Origin: Candidatus Kapaibacterium sp.
GTDB taxonomy: Bacteria > Bacteroidota > Ignavibacteria > Kapaibacteriales > HRBIN21
DNA: 64,000 nucleotides
Assembly: GCA_938084565.1 (NCBI GenBank)
Contig: CALKEU010000004.1
Coordinates: forward strand, 62,001 to 126,000
Reading direction: 5' to 3'
Below the pieces are notes generated by a model. It was not told where the DNA came from and ran no database searches. It saw only the letters and a program-made list of their open reading frames with translations. Below, in pieces: positions 1 through 8,677 of this stretch. A program made the translations under genes and the position numbers. The first letter of the stretch is position 1. Every line of letters starts with the position of its first letter.

Positions 1-74
1 CGGCACACGCGTGGTCTGCAGTTAGTTCACTCGTGGGGCATTGCGGCGGAAGCCCGCTGGAGCCCCTGATTTCC
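1..74. other. Short edge stretch without a recognisable gene
   Basis: Between the window edge and the RdgB-CMD stop I see no codable homologous segment, tRNA or strong hairpin; only a 4-bp GCGG/CCGC stem. Confidence 0.4.
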
Positions 75-1319
75 TCATCCCCAGCGCTGTACTTCTTGCC
101 ACTCCACTTGAAGGCGCTCCCAAAGCTGCTGGTTACAATAGGGGCGCAGCTCTGCAAGGAGCTCCGTGCAGCGCTCCGGTGGGATACCGAGGCGCAGCAA
201 CGCACGGAGATGAGACCGTAGCTGCCGCCACCAACCCCCGACAGCCAGTGCTGCCACCGCTGCACACTCCCGCTCCAGCAACGAAAGTCCTGATCGAGCA
301 AGCACGCGCCCGTAGGCAACCTCCAGAACCAGCGCTTCCAGCAGTGGGGACGCCTGTCGTAGCCGTTCACGCACACGCATACTCTGCTCCCCATAGAGCC
401 GCTCAAAGAGCTCGAGCCCTCCCTGTCCGTTATCAGCTGCATCCACCTCCGGAGCCTCCCATGGCAAGCCAAGCCGCTGGCAGACTGACTGCGCGCATCG
501 CAGCGCCTCAATAGCAGCCGGGAACCCGGCAAAGAGCAGCAGCTGTAGCAACGTCTCTGCAACGACCCGCACGGGCACACCCGAGCGCAGAGCCCCCACG
601 AGGAGCTCCTCCAGCTGCTCGGTCTGTTCGGCCCGACTGGCAACGGCGCTGAGCCGCATAAGCCACGGTATCCAGGGCGGCAGAGCAATCTCCCCGGGAG
701 GCGGCTCCGCCGCCTCCTCTTCGTCCAAATGGCGCAAGAACTCCAGCAGAGCTACCGTGGCGTGGAATCGGTGGCTGAGCCGATCTTTCTCCCACGGCTC
801 CATCTCTCCGAAGGTCCGCTCGTGCCCGTCGGGTACGAAGATGGGGTCATACCCAAAGCCACGCTGCCCCCGCTCCTCCAAGGCAATCGTACCTTCCACA
901 ACCCCCTCGACACACACCGTGCGGAACCAATCTCGGTAGCAGAGCACGCATCGAAAGCGTGCTCGTCGGCGCTCCGGCGGCACCCCGGAGAGGCGCTCCA
1001 AGAGGGCCCGCCGGTTGTCGGCATCGGAGCCGGCAAACCGTGCCGATCGCACTCCAGGCTCTCCCCCTAAGGCGTCGACCTCCAAGCCGGAATCATCGGC
1101 CACAACGGGCCGATAGAGCTGCTCGAAGAGCGCCGTCGCCTTCAGGTACGCATTCTCCTCCAACGTCTGACCGCTCTCCTCTACCCCCTCCCATGGGCTT
1201 CCGAGCACCTCCTCTGGGGCCAGAAATTCTAGCTCGCCCGGAGCAATCATTGCTGCAATACTGCGCAATTCCGCAAGCTTGTGCCGATTGTTGGTCGCTA
1301 CGACGAGACGCCAGCCCAT
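75..1319 (-). CDS. RdgB/HAM1-type XTP/dITP diphosphatase fused to a carboxymuconolactone-decarboxylase-like domain
   Basis: The N-terminal ~200 residues are a complete non-canonical purine NTP pyrophosphatase of the RdgB/HAM1 family, which hydrolyses dITP/XTP to monophosphates. It shows the ATNNRHK start, VADDSGLEVDALGG, RFAG, the GYDPIF signature and a terminal SHR. Bacterial RdgB normally stops near 200 residues; here the frame runs on to about 414. Residues ~210-414 look like an AhpD/PcaC fold: two alpha-helical halves, the second with LLERECAAVAALAVGG, then RSHLRALLRLGIPPE. The CxxC of AhpD-type peroxidase members is absent, so a PcaC-like or structural role is more likely. The ATG at 1319 is chosen over a GTG at 1328 because it sits directly before the RdgB start. 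It overlaps the upstream aminotransferase by 22 bases and is last in a three-gene minus-strand operon. RdgB assignment is firm, the second domain fairly so. Confidence 0.88.
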   Translation of the reverse strand: MGWRLVVATNNRHKLAELRSIAAMIAPGELEFLAPEEVLGSPWEGVEESGQTLEENAYLKATALFEQLYRPVVADDSGLEVDALGGEPGVRSARFAGSDADNRRALLERLSGVPPERRRARFRCVLCYRDWFRTVCVEGVVEGTIALEERGQRGFGYDPIFVPDGHERTFGEMEPWEKDRLSHRFHATVALLEFLRHLDEEEAAEPPPGEIALPPWIPWLMRLSAVASRAEQTEQLEELLVGALRSGVPVRVVAETLLQLLLFAGFPAAIEALRCAQSVCQRLGLPWEAPEVDAADNGQGGLELFERLYGEQSMRVRERLRQASPLLEALVLEVAYGRVLARSGLSLLERECAAVAALAVGGWWRQLRSHLRALLRLGIPPERCTELLAELRPYCNQQLWERLQVEWQEVQRWG

Positions 1320-2446
1320 GTTGCCCACGGCTGTAACTCTACCATCGCCTGTTGCAGAACCTCTTGGACAGATGCACCTGCTGCGGGCACAAGGCTCCCA
1401 AGGGCGGCAATCAGTGTCACGATGTCAGTCCCCCCGATGGCTCCCATATGCCCGATACGCATGACGCGTCCGGCCAGCGGCCCCTGTCCATCGGCTACCC
1501 AGATAGCAAAGCGCTCCCGCAGAAGGTGCGGCAGCTGCCGATACTCCTGCGGCAACTCTACCACAGTGACCGCATGGGAACCCGCCTGACCGAAGAGCGA
1601 GAAGCCAAAAGCCTCCAGAGCCCTCCGTACCGTTCGGGCATATTGCCGATGCCGCTCCCAATGTGGGGCAAAGCCAGCGGCAAAGTAGCGCTCCAACACA
1701 TACGCCAACGCCCGCACCAGCGATACGGCCGGCGTCCATGCCGTCTGCCCCTCCTGCCACCGCTCGTAGGCAACCTGGAGATCGAAATACCGCGTCGCCG
1801 GCGTGTGACGCTGGACGAATTCCCACGCACGCGGACTCAAGCCGACACAGGCCAACCCCGGGGGCAACATGAGAGCCTTCTGCGAAGCCGTCACCACAGC
1901 ATCCAATCCCCACGCCTCCATCGGGCACGGGTGCACCCCGATAGCAGTGACGGCATCGATGCAGATGAACGCCTCCGATACCTCCCGTATGGCTGCCGCA
2001 CAGCGCTCCACGTCAGTCAGTGCCCCTGTAGAGGTCTCGCTGTAGACCAACCATACCGCTTGCACAGGTGCATGCCGCCGTAGAACCTCTTGCAGCTGCT
2101 CTGCCGATACTGCCTCTCCCCAGGGGACCTCTACCCGCACGACCTCCGTGCCTGCGCGCTCGGCAATCTGAGCGCAGTGCTCCCCAAAACGACCGCCCGT
2201 GGCCACCACAACCCGACTCCCCGGCGGGCAGAGATTGCGCACCACTGCCTCAATACCACCTGTGCCCGAACAGGTCAAGACCACCACCGGCCCCGAGGTC
2301 TCCCACAACTGCTGCAGCCGCCGATGCACAGGCTCCAGAATCTGCCGGAAAAGCTCCGACCGATGCGGAACGACTTGCTCGGAGAGAACTCGCAAGACAT
2401 CATCTGGAACGGGGACGGGCCCCGGCGTGAAGAGCCGCGGTCGCAT
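1298..2446 (-). CDS. Class V PLP-dependent aminotransferase (alanine/serine-glyoxylate type)
   Basis: This encodes 382 residues of the class V (AgxT/SerC-like) aminotransferase fold, the group holding serine-glyoxylate, serine-pyruvate and alanine-glyoxylate aminotransferases. It begins RLFTPGPVPVPDDVL, the characteristic opening of this family, has the early substrate/PLP motif CSGTGGIEAVV, and the PLP Schiff-base lysine lies in VVTASQKALMLPPGL. The start at 2446 is set by that conserved opening; the frame is open upstream but that part reads through the overlapping methyltransferase and has no family resemblance. Its first 47 bases overlap the end of the SpoU methyltransferase and its end overlaps the RdgB fusion, so the three are probably cotranscribed. 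The substrate cannot be fixed from sequence. Confidence 0.9.
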   Translation of the reverse strand: MRPRLFTPGPVPVPDDVLRVLSEQVVPHRSELFRQILEPVHRRLQQLWETSGPVVVLTCSGTGGIEAVVRNLCPPGSRVVVATGGRFGEHCAQIAERAGTEVVRVEVPWGEAVSAEQLQEVLRRHAPVQAVWLVYSETSTGALTDVERCAAAIREVSEAFICIDAVTAIGVHPCPMEAWGLDAVVTASQKALMLPPGLACVGLSPRAWEFVQRHTPATRYFDLQVAYERWQEGQTAWTPAVSLVRALAYVLERYFAAGFAPHWERHRQYARTVRRALEAFGFSLFGQAGSHAVTVVELPQEYRQLPHLLRERFAIWVADGQGPLAGRVMRIGHMGAIGGTDIVTLIAALGSLVPAAGASVQEVLQQAMVELQPWATWAGVSS

Positions 2447-3215
2447 GGGAACGCCAGAAGTGGTACAACACAATTGCTGTCGCAATCGCAACGTTGAGCG
2501 ACTCCATCTCCCCGCTGCCTGGCACGTGGAAGAGGACGCGACAGCGGCGACGCACCATCTCTGACAAGCCGTGCGCTTCATTCCCGACAGCAATCACGGC
2601 GCGCCTTGGCAAGCGGACACGCTCTAATGGTATCCCTGTCCCTGCCTGCGCTCCCAACAGCACATAGCCGTGCCGCTCGAGCTCTTGCAAGGCCTCATCA
2701 GGCGTGTCGGCCCGATGGAGCGCTACATGGAAGAGGGCCCCCGCACTGGCTCGGACAACTTTCGGATTGTACACGTCTACCCCGCCCGGCAGGACAAGGA
2801 TCCCACGCCAGCCAAACCAGAGCGCCGTCCGTATCAGCGTGCCGACATTACCCGGGTCGGCCACCGCATCCAGAAGGAGCATCCGCTCCTCCCAGGCTGG
2901 CTCTTCAATCGGGTAGCTGACTACTGCCAGAATATCCTGCGGCGTCTCTGCATGAGCCAGACGCGCAAACTGCCGCTCTGTGGCCCTGTAGATGGGTGTC
3001 CCGCTCCGGGCAAACTCCCGCGCCAATTGCCATGCCTCCGCGCTAGCATCTTCCCGCAGCACTACGAACAGAGCCCGATACGCTCGGCTCCGCAGCAACT
3101 CCCGGCACACTCGGAGCCCCTCTGCGAGAAACTCCCCGTGCCGATCGCGCTCCTGCCGCTCGTGGAGCCGACGGATGTGCTTGGACAGCTTTTCCCCGAG
3201 AGCAACTGTCTGCAT
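2400..3215 (-). CDS. TrmH/SpoU-family RNA 2'-O-methyltransferase
   Basis: A 271-residue SPOUT-class methyltransferase of the TrmH/RlmB group, which methylates ribose 2'-hydroxyls in rRNA or tRNA using SAM. The N-terminal ~90 residues form the substrate-binding SpoU_sub_bind-like part (FLAEGLRVCRELL). The three catalytic motifs of the knotted domain are in order: NVGTLIRTALWFG (motif 1), VIAVGNEAHGLS (motif 2) and SLNVAIATAIVLY (motif 3). The ATG at 3215 gives the usual MQTV...KHIRRLHERQERDRHGEF opening. It lies 21 bases below a minus-strand TAATTTTG box. First gene of the operon that continues into the aminotransferase and the RdgB fusion. Target nucleotide unknown. Confidence 0.92.
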   Translation of the reverse strand: MQTVALGEKLSKHIRRLHERQERDRHGEFLAEGLRVCRELLRSRAYRALFVVLREDASAEAWQLAREFARSGTPIYRATERQFARLAHAETPQDILAVVSYPIEEPAWEERMLLLDAVADPGNVGTLIRTALWFGWRGILVLPGGVDVYNPKVVRASAGALFHVALHRADTPDEALQELERHGYVLLGAQAGTGIPLERVRLPRRAVIAVGNEAHGLSEMVRRRCRVLFHVPGSGEMESLNVAIATAIVLYHFWRSHATAALHAGARPRSR

Positions 3216-3236
3216 TGCCCTGTGCTCGAACAACTG

Positions 3237-3244
3237 CAAAATTA
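3237..3244 (-). promoter_or_regulatory. Putative -7 promoter box TAATTTTG for the SpoU methyltransferase operon
   Basis: CAAAATTA on the plus strand reads TAATTTTG on the minus strand, an exact match to the Bacteroidota -7 consensus TAnnTTTG, 21 bases before the start codon at 3215. I do not see the usual -33 TTG at the expected spacing. Confidence 0.6.
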
Positions 3245-3288
3245 CGGGGCGCTGCAGCCCAGCTTTAGGAGCACTACCGCAAAACGAG

Positions 3289-3296
3289 TAATTTTG
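3289..3296 (+). promoter_or_regulatory. Putative -7 promoter box TAATTTTG for the exported FG-GAP protein
   Basis: An exact TAATTTTG octamer lies 32 bases before the GTG start at 3329 and diverges from the minus-strand copy at 3237-3244, making a compact bidirectional promoter region. The -33 element is not evident. Confidence 0.6.
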
Positions 3297-3328
3297 CCTC
3301 GAGTACGGACACGAGCCCTTCTGGACCT

Positions 3329-6172
3329 GTGAATTGGCGCCTCTGCATAGGGCTTCCTCTCCTGCTGGGGATGTGTCTGACAGATAGCTCTGCCCAGGGA
3401 TGGCTGCCGAGCCCATTGCAGTGGCTCTATCCTCGCTCGATCCCGGAAGCAACGCTCGTGCAACCAACTCCGTCGGCTCCTCAGAACGTGGATTCCTTCC
3501 GCCTCAAATGGAGTGAACCGGCTCTGGCGGGGGAGGGCGCCATCCTGGTCGGCAGTGTCCTCCGGCCGGAAAAGCTCCTCCCAGAGCTCCCGTGGGCCTC
3601 CAACGACATTGTAGCCGTCCGCGGCGATACGCTCTATGTCCTCAGCGGAGCTGGCTGGATCCGCCAGCGTTTCCCCCTGCCACCTTTCCTCTGGGATGTG
3701 AGCGCTCTGCTCGATACGCTTGCTCCGGTTCCGCGTCCTTACAGCTCCTCCCCAGCTGTCATCGCACTGCAGAGTGTCGAACACCGCCGTCCCGACAGCC
3801 TGGTCAGCACCTATTTAGTAGCCGCCTTCGGCGACTCGCTACGCCTCCTACGCCGCCTGGTGGTAGACATGCGTCCCTATGCTCCGAATCTGGCTGCAGC
3901 CGTCCTCCCGTTTGCTGCGCGTGCCACCCCGGCCAATACCCTCATCTACGCCCTCGTGCAGACCCAGACCGTTCAGGCAGACACTTCCCCCCTCCCATAC
4001 TTTCGCGGGTTGACACAATTTGCCTCCGACTCCCTCTTGCCGGCCTTCCCGATTGCTAATCTGCCAGATATGCCATCGGCCCGAACGCTCTACGCTCCTG
4101 CTCTCGGCCTGACGCAGCCCTCTCTGACCGTCCTGCCCGGGGGAATTGTGCGGCTGCTGCTGCCCATGCATCCAGAGCCAAACTCTCCAACTGTTATCGT
4201 CAATCGCCTCGGCCACCGTACTCGAGCTGACTCAGCATACCTGGTCGGTCTCGACCTCCACGGTAATCTTCCCGCTACGGGGCTTGCCCCTGTCACTGTA
4301 CCGCTGGATTCTGCGGCACGATATCCCACGGTTGTCCCTTTGTGGCTACGTCTCCAGCCCGATCCTGCCCAGTCCGAACGGCCCTTCATCCTCATTGCAG
4401 AGAGCTACGAAGGACCGAGCGCCTCTGGGACTGCCCGACTCCACCTCTACGATGCCACGGGCCTCCCTCTGGCGAGCCCTCTGCTTGCCAATTCCCCAGC
4501 CTTCTCCGGCTCGCTCAACCATGGCTGGAGCATTGCCGTCGGGAACTTCGATGGGCCCCCTTCCAATACCGTCCTCCCCTTTTACCCGAACAACCCAGGT
4601 ATGGAAGTAGCAGCGTCTCCGAACACCCCTTCCCGTGCCGTTGCGGGCTCACGGCTCTTCATTCTCCGTTATCGCACCGACTACGCTGTGCCCAAACCCC
4701 AACCCCCGAACGCCGTCCTCTTCCCCTTTGACACTATTGTTTCTGCGCCCTGCAGTGGCTGGATTGCTGCTGCGGCTGATCTCGACGGCGATGGTCGCGA
4801 TGAAGTCCTCCTCGTCGACCGAGGGACGCTCCAGATCTGGCGCCTCCGCAACTATGCCGATCCCCGCTTCTCGCTGGGAGCTCCTTTCGACACTGTGTGG
4901 TCGGTTACCTTTCCCGGTGAACGTATCACCGGTGTTGTCGTGGCCGACGTTGACGGCGATGGGCGGGCCGATCTGCTCGTCCGCACTACCCACGCCCTTC
5001 ACTGCCTTGGAACCCCCCTCCTCCCCGCATTGCACGTTGTGAGCCCACGGCTCGATTCTGCCGTCTGCGTTGCCGATACGATCATCCTCCGGTGGGTAAA
5101 TCGCATCCGCGGCTACTCCCCCGTGCGCATCCTCTTTCAACCTTACAGAGATGGCTCCCCCCGAGGGCCTGCACGCATACTGGTGGCAGCACATCCAAAC
5201 GAGACCGATACCGTCTCCCTCCGGCTCCCCGCCCGTCTCCTCCTGCCCGATACCGTAGGGCGGCTCCTGATAGAAAGCCTCACAACCCCGACAGCCACAG
5301 ACTCAAGCCCTCTGCTCTCACTCCGCTTCCCCTCTCTGAGCCTGACCACCCCTATGCCCGGAGATAGTATGACGGTCGGAACCAGCGTCCTCCTGAGCGG
5401 GGTCTGCCCGTGTACGGATACACTCGTGGTGATGTCCGTTGACACGACTCTCTCACTTCTGCCCGATTCTACTGGAGCCTTCGCCGTTTGGGTACGCGTG
5501 CCATGTCCGCCGGGAGCCCCTTGCACGACCCCTCTCCCTCCGTGGGCCCTGCGCTTTACGTGCCGCGCCGACACATTTGCCACCACATACACGATGCACT
5601 TCCCTCGACGTCCCGCCGTAGCACCAGCTACGGTATATCTGTTCCCTGAGAGCATCTGCCCGGAGGTGCTCGCTGTTGTCTCTGCTGCTCAGTGTCCAGC
5701 CCCGACGCTGGCGTATTCCACCGATGGGGGCGTTTCGTTTACTGAACTGCCTAGCCCTGGAATTGGCCCTTCTGTGCGGTGGGTACTCCCCCCCGTAGGC
5801 ACTGACACCGTATGGCTGCGGCTCTGCTGCTCTGGCTGCCTGCGGATGGACACCGTCCTCACACTCCGCTCCCCGCTTACACTGCAGCTTCTGGCCCCCA
5901 ATCCCCTGGAGCTCCCTCACCATCAGCTGCAGATTCGATACAGCTTCACTACCGCAGGCTCTGCACGCCTCCGCATCGTCGATGCTGCCGACAATCTCAT
6001 CCGAGAGCTCGTTCCTTGGCGTCCGCATAGCCCCCAGACGACGTACTGCGAGACGTGGGACGGAACCGCCTCCACTGGAACCCCGGTCCCGACGGGGAGC
6101 TACTACGTGGTCATCGAACACCAGAGCTCTCGGTGGATCTTCCCCGTCTTCGTCTTATGGAAAGGGCCGTAG
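3329..6172 (+). CDS. Large exported protein with FG-GAP/VCBS-like repeats and FlgD-like C-terminal domain
   Basis: A 947-residue protein starting with GTG. Residues 1-23 form a signal peptide (hydrophobic IGLPLLLGMCL, then SSAQG). Most of the chain is Pro/Ser/Thr/Leu-rich and I do not recognise it. Around residues 480 and 537 two calcium-loop motifs, DLDGDGRDEV and DVDGDGRADL, resemble FG-GAP/VCBS beta-propeller repeats of cell-surface proteins. The last ~80 residues resemble the FlgD immunoglobulin-like fold: TWDGTASTGTPVPTGSYYV is its hallmark, a domain often found at the end of secreted FCB proteins. Many paired cysteines in the C-terminal third suggest disulfides outside the cytoplasm. 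A surface or secreted location is well supported; the function is unknown. Confidence 0.8.
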   Translation: MNWRLCIGLPLLLGMCLTDSSAQGWLPSPLQWLYPRSIPEATLVQPTPSAPQNVDSFRLKWSEPALAGEGAILVGSVLRPEKLLPELPWASNDIVAVRGDTLYVLSGAGWIRQRFPLPPFLWDVSALLDTLAPVPRPYSSSPAVIALQSVEHRRPDSLVSTYLVAAFGDSLRLLRRLVVDMRPYAPNLAAAVLPFAARATPANTLIYALVQTQTVQADTSPLPYFRGLTQFASDSLLPAFPIANLPDMPSARTLYAPALGLTQPSLTVLPGGIVRLLLPMHPEPNSPTVIVNRLGHRTRADSAYLVGLDLHGNLPATGLAPVTVPLDSAARYPTVVPLWLRLQPDPAQSERPFILIAESYEGPSASGTARLHLYDATGLPLASPLLANSPAFSGSLNHGWSIAVGNFDGPPSNTVLPFYPNNPGMEVAASPNTPSRAVAGSRLFILRYRTDYAVPKPQPPNAVLFPFDTIVSAPCSGWIAAAADLDGDGRDEVLLVDRGTLQIWRLRNYADPRFSLGAPFDTVWSVTFPGERITGVVVADVDGDGRADLLVRTTHALHCLGTPLLPALHVVSPRLDSAVCVADTIILRWVNRIRGYSPVRILFQPYRDGSPRGPARILVAAHPNETDTVSLRLPARLLLPDTVGRLLIESLTTPTATDSSPLLSLRFPSLSLTTPMPGDSMTVGTSVLLSGVCPCTDTLVVMSVDTTLSLLPDSTGAFAVWVRVPCPPGAPCTTPLPPWALRFTCRADTFATTYTMHFPRRPAVAPATVYLFPESICPEVLAVVSAAQCPAPTLAYSTDGGVSFTELPSPGIGPSVRWVLPPVGTDTVWLRLCCSGCLRMDTVLTLRSPLTLQLLAPNPLELPHHQLQIRYSFTTAGSARLRIVDAADNLIRELVPWRPHSPQTTYCETWDGTASTGTPVPTGSYYVVIEHQSSRWIFPVFVLWKGP

Positions 6173-6191
6173 AACAGCTCTCTGGCCTCCC

Positions 6192-6896
6192 ATGCGCATC
6201 CTCCTCATCGAAGACGAACGGAAGCTGGCTGCCTTCCTCAAGAGAGCGTTGGAGGAGGAGTCATACACCGTCGATGTAGCCTACGATGGAGAGATGGGGC
6301 TTATCATGAGTCGGCAGCACATCTACGATGCCATCATCCTCGACATCATGCTACCGAAGCTAGATGGCTTTGCCCTCTTGAGCCGCCTCCGGACCCAGGG
6401 CGACACTACCCCGATCATTGTTCTGACCGCTCGCGGCGCCCCCGAAGAGCGAGTCATGGGGCTCGATCTTGGAGCAGACGACTACCTCCCAAAGCCCTTC
6501 CACTTGGAAGAGCTCTTAGCACGTTTGCGCTCTGTGCTGCGCCGTTCCTCCCCGGAGAAAGCCACTCGGCTCCAGTGCGGCGATCTCATCCTCGACACGC
6601 GCTCCCGCACAGCCTATCGGGGGGACCGCGAAATCCCTCTGACCCCACGCGAGTATGCCCTGCTGGAATATCTCATGCGACACAAGAATCAGACGCTCAG
6701 CCGGAGCCTCATCCTCTACCACGTCTGGGCCAACATGGACATCGACTCGAACATTGTGGACGTCTACATCAAACGGCTCCGGGAAAAGCTCGAAACCCCG
6801 AATGCTCCCCAGCTCATCCAGACAGTGCGAGGCAGTGGCTACCGCCTCCGTGAGCCGCACTGGCATGAACCTGCCGAAGGTACGGAGGATGCATAG
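6192..6896 (+). CDS. OmpR/PhoB-family response regulator (orphan)
   Basis: A 234-residue two-domain response regulator. The receiver domain (1-~120) has the acidic pair in IEDE, the phosphoacceptor Asp51 in ILDIMLPKLDG, the Thr in VLTARG and the Lys in YLPKPF. The C-terminal winged helix shows LTPREYALLEYLM, then VDVYIKRLREKL and RGSGYRL, typical of OmpR/PhoB DNA-binding domains. The ATG at 6192 is dictated by the MRILLIEDE opening and lies 19 bases after the preceding gene. No histidine kinase is adjacent or anywhere in the window, so its partner is encoded elsewhere. Confidence 0.93.
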   Translation: MRILLIEDERKLAAFLKRALEEESYTVDVAYDGEMGLIMSRQHIYDAIILDIMLPKLDGFALLSRLRTQGDTTPIIVLTARGAPEERVMGLDLGADDYLPKPFHLEELLARLRSVLRRSSPEKATRLQCGDLILDTRSRTAYRGDREIPLTPREYALLEYLMRHKNQTLSRSLILYHVWANMDIDSNIVDVYIKRLREKLETPNAPQLIQTVRGSGYRLREPHWHEPAEGTEDA

Positions 6897-6992
6897 CCGA
6901 GACATCTGCCCTGTTGCGATCCCTCGAGTGCGCAGCCTCCTTGGGCGTACCATGTATGGTTTAGGCTGTGTTCTACCACGCCGTAGGCGAGC

Positions 6993-7664
6993 ATGGATGG
7001 AATCGGCTGGATTCTGGCCGTGTTAACTGCCTATCTCCTCGGCAGCTTTCCGACGGCATACCTAGTCGGACGGCTCATTGGCGGGATTGATATCCGCAAG
7101 CACGGTAGCGGAAATGTTGGGAGTACGAACACCGCTCGCCTCCTAGGGTGGCGATGGGGCCTTGTGGTCCAGAGCATCGATATCCTCAAAGGGGTGATTG
7201 CTGCTGGGGTCGTTCCTGTCCTGTTCACTGCAGGCCAGGGTACAGACGGTAGCCAGCTCGGCATGTTGGCAGGCGTTGCGGCTGTTGCAGGACACTGCTG
7301 GCCTGTATGGATGGGCTTCCGAGGCGGGAAGGGTGTCAATACGGCTGCTGGGGTACTCCTCGTGATGGCACCCCAGGAGCTCCTCATCGGGCTTGGGGGA
7401 TTTCTGATCGCCCTGTTCAGCTCAGGGTATGTATCCCTTGGCTCGCTTGTGGCTGCTTGCCTTGTGCCTGTAGCGGTTACTCTCCGCCTGGGATGGCCAG
7501 CGGCGGCCGGTTCGCTGCTCTTCTGGGGAACTGTGGGCATTGCGCTCATCGTGATCCTACGCCACCGTGGGAATCTCCAACGCCTGCTGGCAGGGACTGA
7601 ACATCGATTTGCTGCTCTCTGGCTCCTGGGCCGATTGAAGCAGACCCACTCGGGGACACCCTAA
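6993..7664 (+). CDS. plsY: Acyl-phosphate:glycerol-3-phosphate acyltransferase PlsY
   Basis: PlsY is an inner-membrane enzyme that moves the acyl group of acyl-phosphate to glycerol-3-phosphate, giving lysophosphatidate, the first step of phospholipid synthesis. The 223 residues contain the family signatures: an N-terminal membrane helix ending LGSFPTAYLVG, the loop IRKHGSGNVGSTNTARLLG, the central GHCWPVWMGFRGGKGVNTAAG and the later RHRGNLQRLLAGTEH. Length is within the family range. The stop overlaps the start of gpsA (TAATG), which supplies glycerol-3-phosphate, so the two steps are translationally coupled. Confidence 0.96.
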   Translation: MDGIGWILAVLTAYLLGSFPTAYLVGRLIGGIDIRKHGSGNVGSTNTARLLGWRWGLVVQSIDILKGVIAAGVVPVLFTAGQGTDGSQLGMLAGVAAVAGHCWPVWMGFRGGKGVNTAAGVLLVMAPQELLIGLGGFLIALFSSGYVSLGSLVAACLVPVAVTLRLGWPAAAGSLLFWGTVGIALIVILRHRGNLQRLLAGTEHRFAALWLLGRLKQTHSGTP

Positions 7665-8677
7665 TGCGCATAGCCATCCTGGGCGCAGGAAGTTGGGGAA
7701 CCGCTCTGGCAGTCCTCCTTGCCCGGCGGGGACATAGGGTAACGCTGTGGACGCGCTCGGCAGATCTTGCTGCCTCCATCACCCGTGAGCATCGCAATCC
7801 GAAGTTTCTGCCCCAGATCTGCCTACCGGAGCAGATCGACGCCACCACCGATTGCACACTGACGGAAGCTGCAGAGCTTACCATCGTGGCCATCCCCGTA
7901 CAACACATCCGAGAGGTGCTCCGTACGTTCGCCTTTCGCTTCCCAACCCCTGTTCTCAACGTCGCCAAAGGGATTGAGCAGGGCACACTCCTGCGCGTGT
8001 CCGAGCTGTTACGGGAATGCGCCGCAGTTGAGCCAGACCAATACGCTGTCCTCAGCGGACCAAGTCATGCCGAGGAAGTTGTCCGTGGGCTGCCCACAGC
8101 CGTAGTTGTGGCCTCCACAGCAGCCCACTTAGCCCAATGGATACAGCGCGCCTTTGCAACACAGAGGTTCCGCGTGTATACCTCGCACGACGTAGTTGGC
8201 GTCGAGCTCGGCGGGGCGTTGAAGAACATCATTGCCATTGCTGCCGGCATTGTCGATGGTCTTGGGCTAGGACACAATGCAAAAGCCGCCCTCCTGACGC
8301 GAGGCCTGGCCGAAATTCAACGCCTCGGCCTAGCCCTTGGAGCAGAAGTTCAGACCTTTGCCGGGCTTTCCGGACTGGGCGACCTTGTGGTCACGTGTAC
8401 AAGTCCGTATAGCCGAAACCGCTCAGTCGGTGAACGGCTCGCACGAGGTGAGGCGCTGGAGGCTATTTTGGCCACAACCCCGATGGTAGCCGAAGGAGTT
8501 CCCACGACACGCTCGGCGTATGCCCTCAGCCAGCGGCTCGGCGTCGATATGCCCATAACGGCCCAGATGTATGCCGTACTCTTCGAAGGTCGCCCACCAT
8601 GGCATGCCGTCGAAGAGCTTCTCCTCCGCGATGTCAAAGCCGAGTATTGGTGGAACTTCACCTCAATGCTCCCATGA
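7664..8677 (+). CDS. gpsA: NAD(P)-dependent glycerol-3-phosphate dehydrogenase GpsA
   Basis: GpsA reduces dihydroxyacetone phosphate to sn-glycerol-3-phosphate for phospholipid synthesis in the cytoplasm. The 337 residues show the N-terminal Rossmann loop ILGAGSWGTALAVLLARRG, VLNVAKGIE, SGPSHAEEV, and the C-terminal catalytic region with ELGGALKNIIAIAAGI, GHNAKAALLTRGLAE and GLGDLVVTC followed by SRNR. It overlaps plsY by one base and the next gene by four (ATGA), placing it inside the plsY-gpsA-HDOD-lgt operon. Confidence 0.97.
   Translation: MRIAILGAGSWGTALAVLLARRGHRVTLWTRSADLAASITREHRNPKFLPQICLPEQIDATTDCTLTEAAELTIVAIPVQHIREVLRTFAFRFPTPVLNVAKGIEQGTLLRVSELLRECAAVEPDQYAVLSGPSHAEEVVRGLPTAVVVASTAAHLAQWIQRAFATQRFRVYTSHDVVGVELGGALKNIIAIAAGIVDGLGLGHNAKAALLTRGLAEIQRLGLALGAEVQTFAGLSGLGDLVVTCTSPYSRNRSVGERLARGEALEAILATTPMVAEGVPTTRSAYALSQRLGVDMPITAQMYAVLFEGRPPWHAVEELLLRDVKAEYWWNFTSMLP

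Noticed and set aside
2447-2593. N-terminal extension of the class V aminotransferase
   Set aside because: It lies within the SpoU methyltransferase gene and lacks homology; RLFTPGP is the family start.
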